DNA of 64,000 nucleotides. Origin: Xiphophorus maculatus. Lineage: Eukaryota; Chordata; Actinopteri; Cyprinodontiformes; Poeciliidae. The notes beneath the pieces are model-generated. The model saw only the letters and a list, made by a program, of their open reading frames with translations, had not been told where the DNA came from and searched no databases. Position numbers and translations under genes: made by a program. Location of the stretch: positions 24,503,968 through 24,567,967 of the forward strand of contig NC_036456.1 in the NCBI RefSeq assembly GCF_002775205.1. The letters are read 5' to 3'. Positions 1-11,800 of the stretch are shown here, piece after piece. Each line of letters starts with the position of its first letter. The first letter of the stretch is position 1.

Positions 1-276
1 TTCATAAATAAACATCAACACTACAACAATCATAGTTTTCAAAAAATGAAATAAGTATAAATGAAGTTATCACAAGTAAACTCAGGAAGGTCTGGTGCAT
101 TTATTTTTCTGCTTTTATTTCTAAGTATGTTAGTTTCAGTCCTCCGTAAATATGGGACAGATATTCTAAACACAAAATTTATTTGGGACAGTCACTGTAT
201 TTGGTCTTTTTTTTTTTTCCCAGCAAAGCTATACTACTTGGAAATGGGTTCTGTGCGACATGTGACAGTCACGCTG

Positions 277-318
277 GTCAGTGCATTAAGTCAAAAACAG
301 TTGACTTAATGCACTGAC
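277..318. repeat. perfect 18-bp hairpin, 6-nt loop
   Basis: GTCAGTGCATTAAGTCAA at 277-294 is followed by a 6-nt loop and its exact reverse complement at 301-318. It lies in the interior of the hAT fragment, in no recognised coding sequence. Confidence 0.9.
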
Positions 319-647
319 TGCAGTAAACAATATATTGTCAATATAATTTCCCAACGTAGATGTCTTCAAATACACCAACCATCCTTAGATGATACTAGAC
401 CCGGCTCATCATCATGATGGGACAGAGAGACTCTGTTCCCTGTGTTCAGGTCCAGAATCTGCTTTCTGTTCCGGAGCCCCGCTCACTATCCACCGGCTTC
501 CTGAGCTAACACGGTGCACATTATTTGTGGAGGCATTTGAAGGACCGGATTTATGGTAAATCATCACCAATTTAACCCGGAGTACACATGCTAACACGAA
601 GTTAGCTAAAGTCAGCTATCTTACAGCAAAAGAAAAGCGCCACCTAC

Positions 648-790
648 CGATCTTTGTGAAGCTTCAAATGCCGGACAAAGTTGGACGTCGTGGCATCTCC
701 ATCCGATATTCTCTTCTTGCATGTTTTACAAGTTGCACTTCGTTTTTTAGTCGAAAGTTCATAACCTACGTAGCCAAAAGAAATTAGCAT
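648..790 (-). CDS. BED zinc-finger exon of a hAT transposase (partial)
   Basis: From an ATG at 790 the minus strand is open to 648, where CAAAGATCG is followed by the splice donor GTAGGTGG. The 47 complete codons start MLISFGYVGYELSTKKR and include CKTC, then NFVRHLKLHKDR, giving the C-x2-C ... H-x4-H spacing of a BED finger. BED fingers bind DNA at the N-terminus of hAT (Ac-type) transposases and related ZBED proteins. The exon lies just inside the terminal CAAGTC-rich region of the hAT element, which supports a transposon rather than a host ZBED gene. Downstream catalytic exons are outside the window, so activity cannot be judged. Confidence 0.6.
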
Positions 791-1203
791 ATTCCAGCGG
801 TTATTTCGTATTTCGTTCCCTGAGCTCTGTAGCTTTGCCGCGTTTTTTTAAACGTCCAAATCCTGTTAATTTGATTGGTTGTGCTGCAGCTACGTACACA
901 TACATACATAAGGAGAGAGGAAAACCATAGTGACGGTCTGCGCATATTGATACGGAATGAGTGACATTAATTAATGACGCCACTTTATAAATAATGTGTT
1001 TTAAATTTTAAGACTTTGAGTAAAAAATATCAAGTCTTTTCAAGTAAACAGCTTCAAGTCGAGTCAAGTCCCAAGTCAATGGCATGAAAGTCAAAGTCAA
1101 GTCCGAGTCTTTGAGCATTTTTTCAAGTCAAGTCTCAAGTCGTGATTTTAACGACTCGAGTCTGACTCGAGTCCAAGTCATGTGACTCGAGTCCCCACCT
1201 CTG

Positions 1204-2609
1204 CATATTACGGTCAGCTTTCGCGGAGGTTTAACTTTTTACGGTGAAATTAAACCAAAAACGTATTTAAGTCTCGTTATAAATGATAAAACCTAATTTT
1301 AAAAAAACCCCAAGGATGCCGAAAGCCAAAGTACTTACAGTTCTCGAGCAATAAAAAGTCCTCTTCTCGTCCTCCGACTTCAACTGACCAACTGCAACGT
1401 ACGTGAGTGGCTTTTCTTTTTTTATAACGTTGATGACGTCATTCACGTCGACGTCAAACCAACTTAACAAAACATGGAGGCTTATTTCCCTGTATGTTTG
1501 ACCTTCTTTGGACGATTTACGTTGCTCTTTAGTCTCGTTTTGAATTACTTTTACATTTTGTTTAAATCGCAAACAAAACCCACATAAAAAACACAGACAT
1601 TATTTTTACCATCTTAAAAAAAAAATTTACGCTATAAAATTTATAACCCTTTAACGCAAAATCAAAATCTTCAAAAAAACTGAAAGTGATACATTGACAA
1701 ATGATAATGAAGAAAAAAAACTTAATCAACATTTAATATGATATATTTAATGTGACATATCGAATACAATTGAACAAAATAAAAAAATCAAAGTAACTGT
1801 TGATCTTTAATTTCAGCATCTAACCTTGAAAAAGTTATTTACGTTCAACAGATTGTGACAAATTGAAACTTCAATTGACCACAAATATTCCTATCATGTT
1901 TAAGACAAGACTCCTGCAAGAAAATTTCATTTAAACTGCTCATAAAAACTATGAACCTTGACAAAAACACAATTTACTTCTAAATAAAACCAAGCTAAGC
2001 ATGTAGAAGTATATGTAAACTTATAGAATATGGTTAAAAAAAATTATCTAATTATTTGGTAGTTTTTTCCCACAAACTTAAAACGGGGCCAATTTAGCCT
2101 GATTTAACGCAAAAGATCTGGAAAGTGTCTTATTTAATGTATGTAAACATCAGGTTTTGTGTATAATTTCTTATTTTTTTACCCTTTCCCGACTTATCCT
2201 TCTGTCATGAGAATAGTTTGATTCTACGTGACCTTAGTGCAAACTATGTTTTAGCAAAATCAGGCAAATATTATTAAAATCATTTAATTCTGCTAGGGTA
2301 GTTTAAATTTATTTCTGGTTAATAAGGTTGCCATATTTGATGTTAGATATGTATCAAACAAAACACAGAAAGCACTGGATTAAATAGTGTTTAAACAAAG
2401 CATCCATTAAAGGGAAGCAATTGTTTTTTATTTGTTTATTTTATACGCCTCCCTTTAACAGCAGTTTGTTTTTAGCTCAGTTGTTCAGGGTACATCTCAT
2501 TAAAAGGGTAATAGACTGTACACTAACAGCTTTATTCAAATTTCTTCATACGTTTTTGGCCTGGAAATGCTTACAAATGAATAATGCAAAATAAGTTTAT
2601 TTGAAACCA
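1204..2609. other. no gene recognised
   Basis: AT-rich sequence outside the hAT terminus. A CRE-like palindrome TGACGTCA at 1434-1441 and a nearby ACGTCGACGTCA stand out, next to a minus-strand open frame without an ATG. I see no convincing exon. Confidence 0.4.
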
Positions 2610-2965
2610 TTAAATCTGCAAACATGAATTAAAACGGACCATTTCAGATGTTCCGGGTTGAAGAAGAAAATGATTCTTAACTTCCTGTTTCAGGGTAACG
2701 TTGCAGAGCACATTGTTACGTCATCATTCCTCCTGTTTCTCTTAAAGGAGCCGTAGATGATCAACCACCTGCTTATTCCACAGAATCGGTTTCTGTAGCT
2801 GAATTATTTTCAATCATAACAAATTATTATACTTTGATTAAAAGCAACTTTCAGACAGGTTTCAGACAAGAAAAGCAAATAAACCAACAGAATGTTTCTA
2901 ACCTACAGAACCATCTGTCGGAAATAGGGGGCAGGCTTAGTTTGACCTAGTTTGGTTCTGATATT
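2610..2965. repeat. dispersed repeat, copy 1 (copy 2 at 25812-26186)
   Basis: About 360 bp that aligns in the same orientation with 25812-26186, from TTAAATCTGCAAACATGAA to the end of GTTTGACCTAGTTTG. The copies differ by scattered substitutions and small indels. Class unknown; no terminal repeats were recognised. Confidence 0.8.
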
Positions 2966-4075
2966 ATGTATATCTACTTTTTTATTTACTTCTGTAAAAT
3001 TACTCATGTTTAACTCAATAAAAATAACAAAACCTGATTTCCTACTGGAGAAAAAAGTTAGGACATCCTACCCCTTAACAGTCTTAACCCTTTAGTTGAT
3101 ATGGTGTTACTGTATCGGAAAACTCACCAAACTTGGTGGATCCATCAAGCCTTCGGGAAATTTACGGATTTTAAGATTGTCACAAAAATCACAACAGAAA
3201 CGGTGCAAGAGCGCCACCTACCAACTTTCAAAACACCCTGTGCATTAACTTTACTTTAGAGGCATGAAATTTGGTACACTTGTAGAACTAGAACAGAAAA
3301 TCACTTTTGTGTCAAATTATCCCAGAAACAAACAGAGATGATCTCATCCCTGCTTGTTTCTGGGATAATAATGTTAAACTCGTCTGCAGCCGGGGCTGTA
3401 GAAACTCTAACTTACGAGGACTAATATAATTATTTATTTACACACTAAGAGAACAGTGGCACCCAGGGGGCGCTATAGTGCCCCCTGGAGAAGACATGGC
3501 AACCCATAGAAAACATTGCAATTATTTTCTTTTTCATTTAAGTTAATATTCTTTAATATGTGGTCGCTGTGATCATTTTATAACAAAATACAACTACTTA
3601 AAAAAACAACTCATGATTATGTACTGAGTAGAAAAAAACATCTATCTCTCAACAGGAAATGAACTTGTAAGCCTGTTTTCACTTCTGGTATCAATTGTAA
3701 GGAGCAGCAAATACAAAAATGTAATTGTTTTCTGCTACCCAGGTTTAAAAGGATGGAGTCAACAATTCAAGAGGAAACTGAATAAAATAGAAACAACCAT
3801 ATCACCAGTTAGATAGTATATCAGATATGTAATACAAAAAACTAATCAATTATCTATTGACTGATATAAAATGCTTATATTGTGATACATTTCTCAGCCT
3901 ATTTGTACTTTAATTACATTGTAAAATACTACATGTTCACTATCCAATTTATTAGTGACTGTTGTAGATGTCTTATTTATAGATGCTCCTCTGTTTGTGC
4001 TTCTGTGAGTGTTAATAACTGTAAGAATAAATCATCCTTCATAGCGCCTCAGTAAAATGCTTTGCTCCCGGGCGT
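2966..4075. other. no gene recognised; short inverted GGGGGC motif
   Basis: Noncoding AT-rich sequence. Near 3467-3487, CCAGGGGGC and GTGCCCCCTGG form an inverted pair that also resembles two opposed CTCF core motifs. Nothing else was recognised. Confidence 0.4.
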
Positions 4076-4206
4076 GCCGTGGTGGCGTAGTGGTTAGTGC
4101 GACCCGTATTTGGAGGCCTTGAGTCCTCGACGCGGCCGTCGCGGGTTCGACTCCCGGACCCGACGATATTTGCCGCATGTCTTCCCCCCTCTCCTTCCCA
4201 GTTTCC

Positions 4207-4237
4207 TGTCAGCCTACTATCACATAGTAGGCTGACA
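4207..4237. repeat. perfect hairpin, 14-bp arms, 3-nt loop
   Basis: TGTCAGCCTACTAT, loop CAC, then the exact reverse complement, inside the SINE body. Confidence 0.9.
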
Positions 4238-4296
4238 AGTCAAGGGCCTAGAAATGTGAGCGAGGCGGAGCGAGGTACATGTTTAGAACAGCATTA

Positions 4297-4325
4297 GTGG
4301 GCTCTAGTGTCCCACTAGAGCCCAC
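4297..4325. repeat. perfect hairpin, 13-bp arms, 3-nt loop
   Basis: GTGGGCTCTAGTG, loop TCC, then CACTAGAGCCCAC at the 3' end of the SINE. Confidence 0.9.
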
Positions 4326-4327
4326 AT

Positions 4328-6299
4328 GTATAGTGTGGAGTAGCCGTAACAACCTGATTATTATATTATTATTGCCTGTTGATTATTAAAAGACAACAAG
4401 TCCCATCAGGTCCCAGTTGCTGTTTGGGTGAATATTATCATCCAAAACCTCCAAAGAAATGAAAACTTTCTCTGATTAGTTGTGATGTGAAGATTGAATC
4501 CTCTGATATTTAAACCAGCTGGTTTTAGTGACAGCAGATCAACAACAACATGAAACCAAACTGAAATCCTGACAGAGGAGAGACTGAAGGAGGAAACGAC
4601 AGAAACAGACGATGAACAGACAGACGGACGGATCTGTTCTCCTGTCATCTAAAGTCCAACAGTCTGATAGAATCAGGTTCTGTTCTGTTTCCTCCTGACG
4701 ACCCAGAGACTCTGATCTCTACCAGAACCACATTCAGAACCAGAGTCAGTCTGACAGGAAAAGAGTTTCAGTAACATTTCTAGAACATCTGGACCTCAGA
4801 GTCTCTGACAGACTTTGTCCCAGAATCTGGATGGATTCATTTTGATATTTAAACTCTGTTGGTTCATTTCAGTTTAAATAAATCCTCCCAGTTCCACCAG
4901 TTCAGTCTCTCTGTCTGAAACTGGGACGTCCTGAATGTGAAGAAAATAAATGTTTCACTTTCTGAAAGGATCTGGACAGTTTTCATCCTAGAAATACTGC
5001 AGACAGAACTACAGTTTCTAAGTTTTATTATCTAAATAAAAGCCTTGATGTTGTTGTGAATTCAGACTGTTTATAATAAATGATGTGAAGATGATGATTA
5101 TTTTATGATTTTCTGTCAACTGAATGTATTTTCTGAGCTCTGCACTGAATATATTCAGAGAAACTCTCCAGATCTCAGTTTTTCATTGTTAAAGTGTAGA
5201 AAATGAACCAGAGGCATGCTGGGAAATATAGTGACAAAACTGAACTGAACTGAACTGAACTGAACTGAACTGAACTTGGTCTGCAGTGATGAAAAAAATG
5301 AGATCATCATATTAAGATTCTGCTTTTGTGTAGAATTAAGGTTCTTCAGCCACATAAACTGTAAAAGAGACGTGATAAATAGAGACAGTTTCTCTTCTCC
5401 TTTGTTGAGGTTCCTGACTCAGCCGAGTCAGAGCTGAGTTTTCTTTGTTCTACATAAACTTTGTTTGTGTCACTTATGACACTGGGAACGAAACTACCTG
5501 TGGTGAAAACATGAGGGGAAGTGTATCGTCTCCCAAACCTCATGATAAATGTTTCATCTTGGAGATTCACAAGCTTTTAATGTAAAACCAAAAGTTAGAT
5601 AATATTGTTTCTTATTTCTTTGTTTGGTTGTATTCCTTTCAGCATAAAATAGAAATACCAAAGTATTAACTTTTCCTGGTTATAAAGTCAGAGAAAGAAG
5701 TTCATCACATATATGGATGATTTAACTCTGGTTGTCACTGATAATAGATCTATAGATCTATAGATTCACTAACTGTGTGAACAATCTACTTTTTATGTTA
5801 ATCAACATAAAAGTGAATTATTTATTTTAATTGGAGAAATGAGAGAAAACTGTATTTTTCTGTTACAAACAAATGCAATAAATATATTTGGTCAGCAAAC
5901 ATGAAAACATGGAGGATCTGAATGAACTCATTCAGTTCAATGAATCAGAAAAACTGATTCCTCTGAGAATCAACAGATCAACTGAACTCTGTGAGAAAGA
6001 AATCTGTTAAATGAAACAACAACTAGAGCAAACATCTGGTTTATAGCAGCACATCTACTGATTCTAGATCTATAAACCTCTGGAATAGATTTTATTGAAC
6101 TGAAGTGAATCAAACTGATTCTAATCAGAATCCAGATTCAGTTTTCAATGATCAGAGAATTTCAAAAAATTAGATAAAACTCAGGTTTAACCTTAAAATT
6201 TTAAACATTGATAAACACAACATGTTAGAAACAGGAACAAGCTGGTCGTGAGTTTATGGTAGAAGTTGGTTTACAGGGAACTGAGAGCAAAAACATCAG
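4328..6299. other. no gene recognised; (CTGAA)n microsatellite at about 5237-5275
   Basis: Noncoding sequence upstream of IgV-A. It holds about seven or eight tandem copies of the pentamer CTGAA near 5237-5275 and overlapping ATAGATCT palindromes at about 5748-5766. No coding exon was recognised. Confidence 0.4.
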
Positions 6300-6420
6300 G
6301 AACTGAAACTGAAGAGCAGAGTGTTTTATCGGTCTTTCCTTCACATTGCAACATGGATCATGCTATAACAAAACGGCTCTACAAACTCTGAGAAACAATG
6401 AAAACAATCCAACCAGATAA
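6300..6420 (+). other. possible untranslated first exon of IgV-A
   Basis: Sequence ending ACCAGATAA is followed at 6421 by a strong splice donor GTAAGTAT. The IgV-A start-codon exon is preceded by a polypyrimidine tract and CAG, so an upstream untranslated exon is expected. A second small candidate lies at about 6970-6995 between CCTCCACAG and GTAAATC. The start of transcription is not visible. Confidence 0.3.
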
Positions 6421-7144
6421 GTAAGTATATATTAGTTTGGTTTACATTTGTTTAGACTTCAGTTCAGTCAATAGTTACTAGTTATCAATAGTTATATTGA
6501 TATTTTTGTAAATTTGCCTGTTAACTAAGACAATAACATAAGTAATAAATGTTAATGTATCTGAGAACAGATCAATAAATCAGTGGAATCAAAGTGATTT
6601 TAATCTACAACAAATTATTTTCATTCCTGTTTCATTCTTGAATTGTAAAATGTTCAAGTGCTGGACCAATTAATAAAAAATAAATTAATATTTAGTCTAA
6701 TCTCATTGGTTTCAGAAAAACAAATCTATATCTGGTTGTTGAAAACTAAAGATCTAAACAACTTTTCTTTCTAAATTAAACTAAAGTCAAACTTGGTAAA
6801 CTTGGTGTTTGGTCTTTATTTAGATTAAATACATTTTCTTTCTTAATCCAGATGATTATTCTACTGTTGTGTTAGATTAAAAAAAAAAATCTTAGTCCAT
6901 CAACCGTTTAATGTGAAAGTCGTGTCATTCTGTCAGAATAAAAGCCTTAAACCTGTTTTTCCTCCACAGGATTCAAATTTCAGTCACAACTTAAAGGTAA
7001 ATCAGCTGATTTTCTGTCTCCTTTAGTTTTAAAAGTATAAACACTAAGAGTCCACACAAATATGATCAACACTTTATCTCAGTAAAGTTTGAACAATGAA
7101 TTTAAGCTGCTCGTCATAAATGGTCAGAAATGCAGGTTAAATGT

Positions 7145-7433
7145 TGTTACGGCCCGGCTCGGATGGCCACAACAAAAAGTAGGGAGGACACGGCAAACCC
7201 AACGGTTTTTAACCTCTTGCGAGGCATTTATTAAAAAACACAAGGTGTCAGCGCCGCCTCTGAGTCCAGATCGTCTGCTTCTGTTGTCAGCCAGCCACAC
7301 ACCCCGATTGATGGAACGGCGCTCCTTATATACCATCCAGGTCTGGGAGGCACCTCCCACAATCAAGGACCTAACGGAAAAGCAGCCTGCACTATACAGC
7401 ACACACATACAACAGCACCGCAGGGGCGTCACA
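7145..7433 (-). mobile_element. solo LTR with ATGT target-site duplication
   Basis: A 289-bp segment begins TGTTACG and ends CGTCACA, giving imperfect TGT-ACG terminal inverted repeats, with ATGT directly at both sides (7141-7144 and 7434-7437). On the minus strand it carries TATATAAGGAGC and, downstream, AATAAA, in the order expected of U3-R. No internal retroelement genes flank it, so it is a solo LTR. It sits between the proposed first exon and the start-codon exon of IgV-A. Long open frames on both strands here are chance. Confidence 0.65.
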
Positions 7434-7790
7434 ATGTAAATACTGGTGAGGAGATGTAGTTCTTCTAGTTCTCCAGCAGGTGGAGCCATTTCTCTGCTTC
7501 ACTTTGTTTTTCTTTTTCCCATCAGCAGGAAATGTTGGTGACAAACATCTGATATCCTGACTGAACTAATTCAGTAAATTAGAGATTAAACAGACGAGAT
7601 ACCAGAACAGTTTGATGCAGATTATTTATCATGTGAAACTCAGTGAAAGTTTATTGATTTAACATGTGGGAATATTTTAGATTGCAAGAAGGAAATCCAT
7701 AATTCACTGTTATGAGTCCAGATGTTCCTTGTATTGTTAGTGATGATGTTCCTGATGTTCTGCTGCCTCTCCTCCTCTTCCTCTCTCAGG

Positions 7791-8726
7791 ATGAAGATGA
7801 TCTCCAGTCTCCTGCTGCTCCTCATCCTCAGCTCATGTCTCTGTGGTCAGTCTCCATCTTGTCTTTGTGACAGAAAGCTCTCTAGATGGAGCTGAAAGAC
7901 TCCCATGTTCCAGTTCTCAGTGTGTCTGCTCCTCTCTTTCCCTCTCTGTCTCCTCAGCAGCAACATTTGTAGTGAATGTGACACAGAGCAGCTATCAGGC
8001 AGAGGAGAACCACAGCATCACTCTGGAGTGGACCTTCACCACCAAGACTCAGGGAACCTGGAAGAATCTGTTCATCTACTGTGAAGCAAACACTGATCAT
8101 GGAGTTTTAGTTCTCTATCAGGTCCATGAAGGTGTTGAGATTTCAAAGTCTCAGCATGAACAGTTTTCAGGACGAGTCCAGAGTGACAAAGACGTCCTCA
8201 GAGAAGGACGAATCAGACTCCATGTGTCCAGACTGAGGACTGAAGACTCTGGTCTGTATCTGTGTGACGTGATGACAGATTATGGATTCAACTCTGGAAG
8301 ATGTCGACTCAGCGTTACTGGTGAGTTTGAGCTTCAAAAAAACTTTAAAGTTTTTCTGTTAATCAGCCAAGAATTTGTTGCTCTTGTGTCGTTTAGCTCA
8401 GAAGTATTTTCTCTTTTAATTTCTGTTAACATGTTTTTATGTTTATTGTGTTTTCACGGCATCTTGTCTGTCTGTTGGTTTCTCTAAAATTTAAAGCCAA
8501 AGTCAATATAAAGCAAACATCAGTTTCTCTGACCAAACGTCTCTAATGAGGCACAAATTCAGTTTTTATCTTTTGGTTCTTTCCAGCTTCTTCTGGAATT
8601 TTCCATCATCATAAAGAAGATTCAGCGTCAGACAGTCGAGGACGGGTCGGCCTTTATGTTTCACTGGGACTGACAGCAGCAGCAATCATAGTTTTACTGA
8701 TCAAACATGGATCCAGAACTCTTTAG
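7791..8726 (+). CDS. IgV-A: single V-set Ig domain type I membrane protein
   Basis: Three exons, all joined in phase 1: 7791-7845 (signal peptide, MKMISSLLLLLILSSCLCG), 7958-8320 (V domain) and 8587-8726 (stalk, transmembrane segment, stop TAG). The product is 185 residues. The V exon has the F-strand signature EDSGLYLCDV and conserved SGRVQSDKDVLREGRIRLHV. The usual B-strand Cys position is Trp (ITLEW), and Cys appears in strand C (LFIYCE) and strand G (SGRCRLSV). The transmembrane stretch is VGLYVSLGLTAAAIIVLLI, followed by the short tail KHGSRTL without tyrosine motifs. The start-codon exon directly follows CTCTCTCAG, so an untranslated exon lies upstream. The family is immune-type IgSF (B7/butyrophilin-like or receptor-like); the ligand is unknown. 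Confidence 0.85.
7846..7957 (+). other. intron 1 of IgV-A, invariant 112-nt family intron
   Basis: This GT-AG intron has the same length and, by eye, the same sequence in IgV-A, B, D, E and F. It is open in the frame of the following V exon but out of frame with the signal-peptide exon, with no in-frame ATG, so open frames running through it are not a protein start. Confidence 0.85.
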
Positions 8727-8888
8727 TGAATCGGCTGATGATGAACTTTAATTCAGTTGTTTAACTCTGAAGCTTCAGGAAGCAGCTGATGGATCCTGAA
8801 CTCATTTTGGATTCTACTTTGGTAAACAGGAGAGATCATGATCTCCAGTCCTGACAGCAAAACAATCCCACATCATTACTCCTCCACC

Positions 8889-11800
8889 AATCAATCAATC
8901 AATCAATCAAATTTTATTTGTATAGCACATTTCAGCAGCAAGGCATTTCAAAGTGCTTTACATCATAACAAACACAGAATCACAATGCAATATAGAATCA
9001 ATCATTAAGTCAAGTTACATCAATAAATTTGTAATTGATTACATTTCAAATACAATTCTAAACAGGTGGGTTTTCAGTTGAGATTTAAAAGAAGTCAGTG
9101 TTTCAGCTGTTTTACAGTTTTCTGGAAGTTTGTTCCAAATTCGTGGTGCATAGATGCTGAAAGCTGCTTCTCCTCGTTTGGTTCTGGTTCTGGGGATGCA
9201 GAGCAGACCAGAACCGGAAGACCTGAGAGGTCTGGAAGGTTGATACAATAAAAGCATATCTTTAATGTATTGTGGTGCTAAGCCGTTCAGTGATTTATAA
9301 ACTAACAACAGTATTTTAAAGTCTATTCTTTGAGCTACAGGGAGCCAGTGGAGGGACTTTAAAACTGGTGTTATGTGCTCTATCTTCCTGGTTTTAGTGA
9401 GAACGCGAGCAGCAGCATTCTGGATCAGCTGCAGCTGTTTGATTGATTTGTTGGACAGACCTGTGAAGACGCTGTTGCAATAATCAATACGACTGAAGAT
9501 GAACGCATGGATGAGTTTCTCTAGATCTGGCTGAGACATTAGTCCTTTAATCCTGGAAATGTTCTTCAGGTGATAGAAGGCCGACTTTGTGACTGTCTTT
9601 ATGTGGCTCTGGAGGTTCAGGTCAGAGTCCATCACTACTCCCAGGTTTCGGGCCTGATCGCTAGTTTTCAGTTGTAATAACTGAAGCTGTGCATTGACTC
9701 TAGATCTATAACTCTAGATCTATAACTCTAGATCGTTCCTCTTTAGGTCCAAAAATAATAACTTCAGTTTTGTTTCTGTTCAGCTGGAGAAAGTTTTGGC
9801 ACATCCACACATTTATCTGTTCTAAGCATCTGTTCAGTGATTGGATGGGCTCTGAGTCACCTGGTGACATCGTAATGTAGAGCTGTGTGTCATCTGCATA
9901 GTTATGGTAGCTAATATTATTTCCTGTTATAACCTGAGCTAGTGGGAGCATATAAATATTGAATAAAAGGGGCCCTAGGATTGAACCTTGGGGTACCCCA
10001 CATGTGACCTTTGACCTCTTTGATGAGAAGTTTCCAATTGAAACAAAGAAATCCCTGTTCTTTATGTAGGATTTAAACCAGTTAAGCACTGGACCGGAGA
10101 GTCCGACCCAACTCTCCAGTCGATTCAGTAATATGTCATGGTCAACAGTGTCAAAAACTGCACTGAGATCCAACAGAACCAGCACTGTGGTTCTGCCACA
10201 GTCCGTATTTATATGGATGTCATTGAACACTTTTACGAGGGCGGTCTCTGTGCTGTGGTGAGCACAAAAACCAGACTGGAAGGAGTCAAAGAGGTTGGTT
10301 GTAGTTAGGAAGCTAGTTAATTGTTTACACACAGCTTTTTCAATAACTTTGCTGATGAATGGGAGGTCAAAGGTCAGCCTGTAATTCTGCATTAGTGATT
10401 TGTCCAGATTGTTCTTTTTTATAAGTGGTTTGATTACTGCTGTTTTCAGAGCCTGGGGAAAAACGCCTGATGAGAGCGATGAGTTTACTATTTGGATCAG
10501 ATCAGCAGCAATAACAGGCAGGACTTTCTTAAAGAAATGTTCTAGAGTTATAGATCTAGGACATCCAGACAGCAGGAACTGGAGCTTATTTGACTTATAA
10601 TTTCCTGTAGGGTTTTATAATTAAGTAGTTGAAATTGGGTCATTTTTCCTGTATTTGTTTTGTTTGGGCACAGCACTGGTACTGACTTTATAGTGGATGT
10701 ACAGATTAATCCTCTGATTTTTTGAATTTTCTCTGAAAAGAAGCTGGAAAACTGGTTGCAGGCGGCAATACATTGGAATTCAGGCGGTAACGTCGCAGGA
10801 GGGTTTGTGATTCTGTCAACTGTTGCAAATAAAGCTCGAGCATTGTTAATGTTTTTGTTTATGACATCTGCAAAGAAAGCCTCTCTTGCATGTTTTAGTG
10901 TTAAATGATAGTTACGTAGTCTTTCTTTATAGATGTCACAGTGAACGTGGAGTTGAGTTTTACGCCATTTTCATTCTGCCCTACGGCAGAGTTGTCTTGC
11001 AGATCTAACTGTTTGTGCATTTCTCCATGGAGATTTCTTCCTACCAGACACAACCTTCATTTTAATTGGGGCAATGGAATCAATAATATCTGAGACTTTA
11101 GACTGAAAATCATTTACCAACTTATCTACATCATTACAGCTTAAGGGTGAGGAAGAAGAGTAGATCTGATTAAAAGTTTCTGCTGTGTTTTCAGTGAGAG
11201 AACGTTTTGTGATGGTTGCTGTTTGTCCAAGTGGGTTAAAAGATAAAGAACTTTCAAAGATAACAGGAAGTGATGCGACAGGCGACATCAGTTACAGAGA
11301 CATTGGAAATATTCACACCCTTACTGATAACCAGGTCCAGTGTGTGTCCTTGAGTGTGTGTTGCTTGTTTGACATGTTGTGTTAGACAAAAAGTCTCTAA
11401 AATATTAGCGAGCTTTTTTGCCCCTCTGTCTTGGGGGTTGTCAACATGAATGTTGAAATCACCGACAATTATTAAACAATCGTAATCAATACATATAAGA
11501 GATAGAAGTTCATTCAAGTCAGTAAAGAAATTTTCCACAAAAGTTGGAGTTTTGTATAAAGTTACAGTCAAAGTTTGTTTGTGGCCTTTAACCTCAATTC
11601 CAAGATACTCAAAAGAGGTGAAGTGACCCAAAGAGATTTTACTACAGTTTATGGTATTCTTAAATATTGAAGCCACGCCTCCTCCTTTTTTATGTTTTCT
11701 ATTCTCACTGAAGAAATTGTAGTTAGGAGGCGCAGATTCAATTAGTACGATCGATTCATTATTATCATTCAACCATGTTTCTGTCAGAAACATAACATCG

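Larger units (their letters stand above)
1..1203 (-). mobile_element. hAT transposon, 5' terminal part (runs off the left edge)
   Basis: Read on the minus strand, the element begins with CAGAGGTGGGGACTCGAGTC at 1203, a hAT-like CAG terminus. It is followed by a subterminal region (about 1203-1010) packed with CAAGTC and ACTCGAGTC words, then an exon encoding a BED-type zinc finger at 790-648. The rest of the transposase would lie left of the window. The 3' terminus and target-site duplication cannot be seen. Confidence 0.7.
4076..4327 (+). mobile_element. tRNA-derived SINE
   Basis: The 5' part carries an RNA polymerase III A-box-like TGGCGTAGTGGTTAGTGC and a B box GGGTTCGACTCCC at the spacing of a tRNA head, followed by a pyrimidine-rich body. 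From memory this matches an abundant cyprinodontiform SINE with the GACGCGGCCGTCGCGGG segment. The 3' half contains two perfect hairpins (4207-4237 and 4297-4325). An apparent frame across the element is chance. Confidence 0.75.

Noticed and set aside
1267..1572. 101-codon minus-strand frame near CRE-like motifs
   Set aside because: It begins at TTG with no ATG and has no recognised domain; the donor-like GTAAGTAC at its end is not enough.
4080..4165. Possible tRNA gene
   Set aside because: It has A and B boxes but a degenerate body fused to a SINE tail; it does not close into a clear cloverleaf.
7089..7489. Overlapping open frames of 116 and 121 codons on both strands
   Set aside because: They lie in the solo LTR, show no domain and overlap on opposite strands.
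7843..7957. Open frame running from GTG through intron 1 into the V exon (also in the other four copies)
   Set aside because: It starts at GTG, not ATG, is out of frame with the signal peptide, and is bounded by good GT-AG splice sites.
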